From positions 1 through 64,000 of the forward strand of contig JADQAV010000069.1 of the NCBI GenBank assembly GCA_019775845.1: a stretch of DNA of 64,000 nt. The letters are read 5' to 3'. How positions within the stretch are numbered: position 1 is the first letter of the stretch; each line of letters opens with the position of its first letter. This DNA is from Myrmaecium sp. VS I D KN 1 (lineage: Eukaryota > Ascomycota > Dothideomycetes > Valsariales > Valsariaceae). The notes under the pieces were generated by a model. That model saw only the letters and a list, made by a program, of their open reading frames with translations. It was not told the origin of the DNA and ran no database searches. Shown here piece after piece: positions 63,208 to 64,000 of the stretch. The position numbers were made by a program, and so were the translations under genes.

Positions 63208-63849
63208 GGCGGAGGAGCTGCCGACCGTGAAGAGTGGCAGCGGAGAGAGAGGAGGCGGTGGTGGTGCAGTCTCGTTGTCTCTGCGGGAGAGCGCGAGAGG
63301 TGACTGACTCTGACTTGACTCCCACCCTTATTTCCCTTAATTTTTTCGAGCGCCGGCCGATTTCGCGGGGGTTGGCGGGGTCTGGCATGATCCTGGCAGC
63401 CTTGTGGCCTGGTGGCCTGATGAGCTGATCCAAGGACTGCTCTTGTTGCTCAGAGAGGTAATCGCACGTGCTTTTATGCCTGAGGCATCAGAGGTCACTG
63501 CACTGCCCTGGTAGTACTTACATCATCATCGCAAGGAGGAGTCGCGGCGAGCGCACCTGGTGAACGAACCACCTCAGTACCGACCCTCCTTACGTGATCT
63601 ATTGACGACTCCGAGTATTCTTACCATCCCACTGCCCAACGGCTTGGTTTATATCTTCCTTCATCCCCTTTCATCCACGTCCCCGGCACAACTGTATCAC
63701 TAGTTATCCTCGATCTTCTATCGAACAACCCACCCGCTCAACCGAAACTCCTCCCCTCCGTTCCAGGCAACGCATCGCCCTCGTGCATTCCGACCACCAC
63801 AGGAGCCCGAGTCCGAGTCCTTGGAGACTGCGGTGGATGATATACAGCC
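63208..63849. promoter_or_regulatory. Divergent promoter region THR1 / next gene
   Basis: 642 bases between the THR1 start codon and the ATG at 63850. Apart from the TGACTC pair nothing specific is seen. A minus-strand frame that runs through THR1 upstream sequence (to 63433) is not a gene. Confidence 0.5.
63305..63321. promoter_or_regulatory. Two Cpc1/Gcn4 half-sites upstream of THR1
   Basis: TGACTC occurs at 63305-63310 and again at 63316-63321, roughly 100-115 bases before the THR1 start codon (which reads on the minus strand). The core of the general amino-acid control site is TGACTC(A/T), and threonine genes are known targets. The sites are seen; function is inferred. Confidence 0.5.
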
Positions 63850-64000
63850 ATGCCTCCCAAAAGCGATGAAAGGTTATCACAGCCGGAGCCGTCGCAATTC
63901 GCCAACAATACATTCGCGGGTGCTGTTGCTGGCAGCTCTCACGCAGGCTCGAGTTCCGGGGGAGCCAAGAAGAAAAGACATCGAGCGGGCAAGAAGAGAC
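63850..64000 (+). CDS. N-terminal fragment of an unidentified protein, cut by window end
   Basis: From ATG 63850 the frame stays open to the last base (50 codons). The start MPPKSDERLSQPEPSQF is polar, followed by a Gly/Ser-rich stretch and a strongly basic cluster KKKRHRAGKKR. Such a segment could be a nuclear signal or the cytosolic tail of a membrane protein. No family can be assigned from this piece. The frame choice rests on the ATG context (ACAGCCATGCC) and the absence of stops. Confidence 0.5.
   Translation, partial: MPPKSDERLSQPEPSQFANNTFAGAVAGSSHAGSSSGGAKKKRHRAGKKR

Noticed and set aside
1-64000. CRISPR arrays, bacterial-type operons or LTR retroelements
   Set aside because: No regularly spaced palindromic repeats, Shine-Dalgarno-led gene runs, long terminal repeat pairs or reverse-transcriptase/integrase motifs were seen; all genes are eukaryotic with spliceosomal introns.

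Overview
The window is a chromosome end of a filamentous ascomycete (Pezizomycotina). It opens with five CCCTAA telomere repeats. Genes carry short 47-185 nt introns, and the gene set is typical of moulds: wetA, a KAR9 homologue, a HisH-HisF fusion enzyme, and a rhodopsin-domain (PTH11-like) membrane protein. Coding DNA is GC-rich in third positions, so long antisense open frames are common and were discarded. The species cannot be named from the sequence.

Region 1 (1-12 kb, subtelomere) holds one doubtful small ORF, an intact adenylation-thiolation-reductase enzyme (NRPS-like), a badly decayed polyketide synthase relic on the other strand, and an intact nine-exon peroxisomal alcohol (methanol) oxidase. 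This looks like accessory metabolism and may be the remains of a secondary-metabolite locus. Region 2 (12.5-46.7 kb) is mostly housekeeping: a DUF3669 protein, AP endonuclease APN1, the conidial regulator wetA behind a 3 kb gene-free upstream region, a low-complexity protein, the cohesion helicase CHL1, spindle-positioning KAR9, a conserved unknown protein, acylphosphatase, a divergent mitochondrial pair (complex I assembly factor CIA84 and ribosomal protein bS18m), U3 snoRNP protein IMP3, HIS7, and a seven-helix membrane protein. Region 3 (46.7-55.5 kb) is gene-poor. It contains one MFS transporter, a 151-bp TA-flanked inverted-repeat element, a second candidate element with inverted arrays of a CCCCCGAT motif, and AT-rich stretches. 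Region 4 (55.5-64 kb) has two uncharacterised proteins, a homoserine kinase, and the start of a further gene.

The most striking observation is that the homoserine kinase (threonine synthesis) continues in a single open frame into a complete AIR synthetase (PurM) domain (purine synthesis), joined by about 12 residues. Other notable points are a 5-nt microexon inside the Walker A motif of CHL1, a GC-AG intron in the alcohol oxidase, clustered AbaA-type sites upstream of wetA, a perfect Gcn4/Cpc1 site before HIS7 with half-sites before THR1, and two candidate non-autonomous transposons. All gene models were built by hand from splice signals, reading phase and remembered family motifs. No database search was run.
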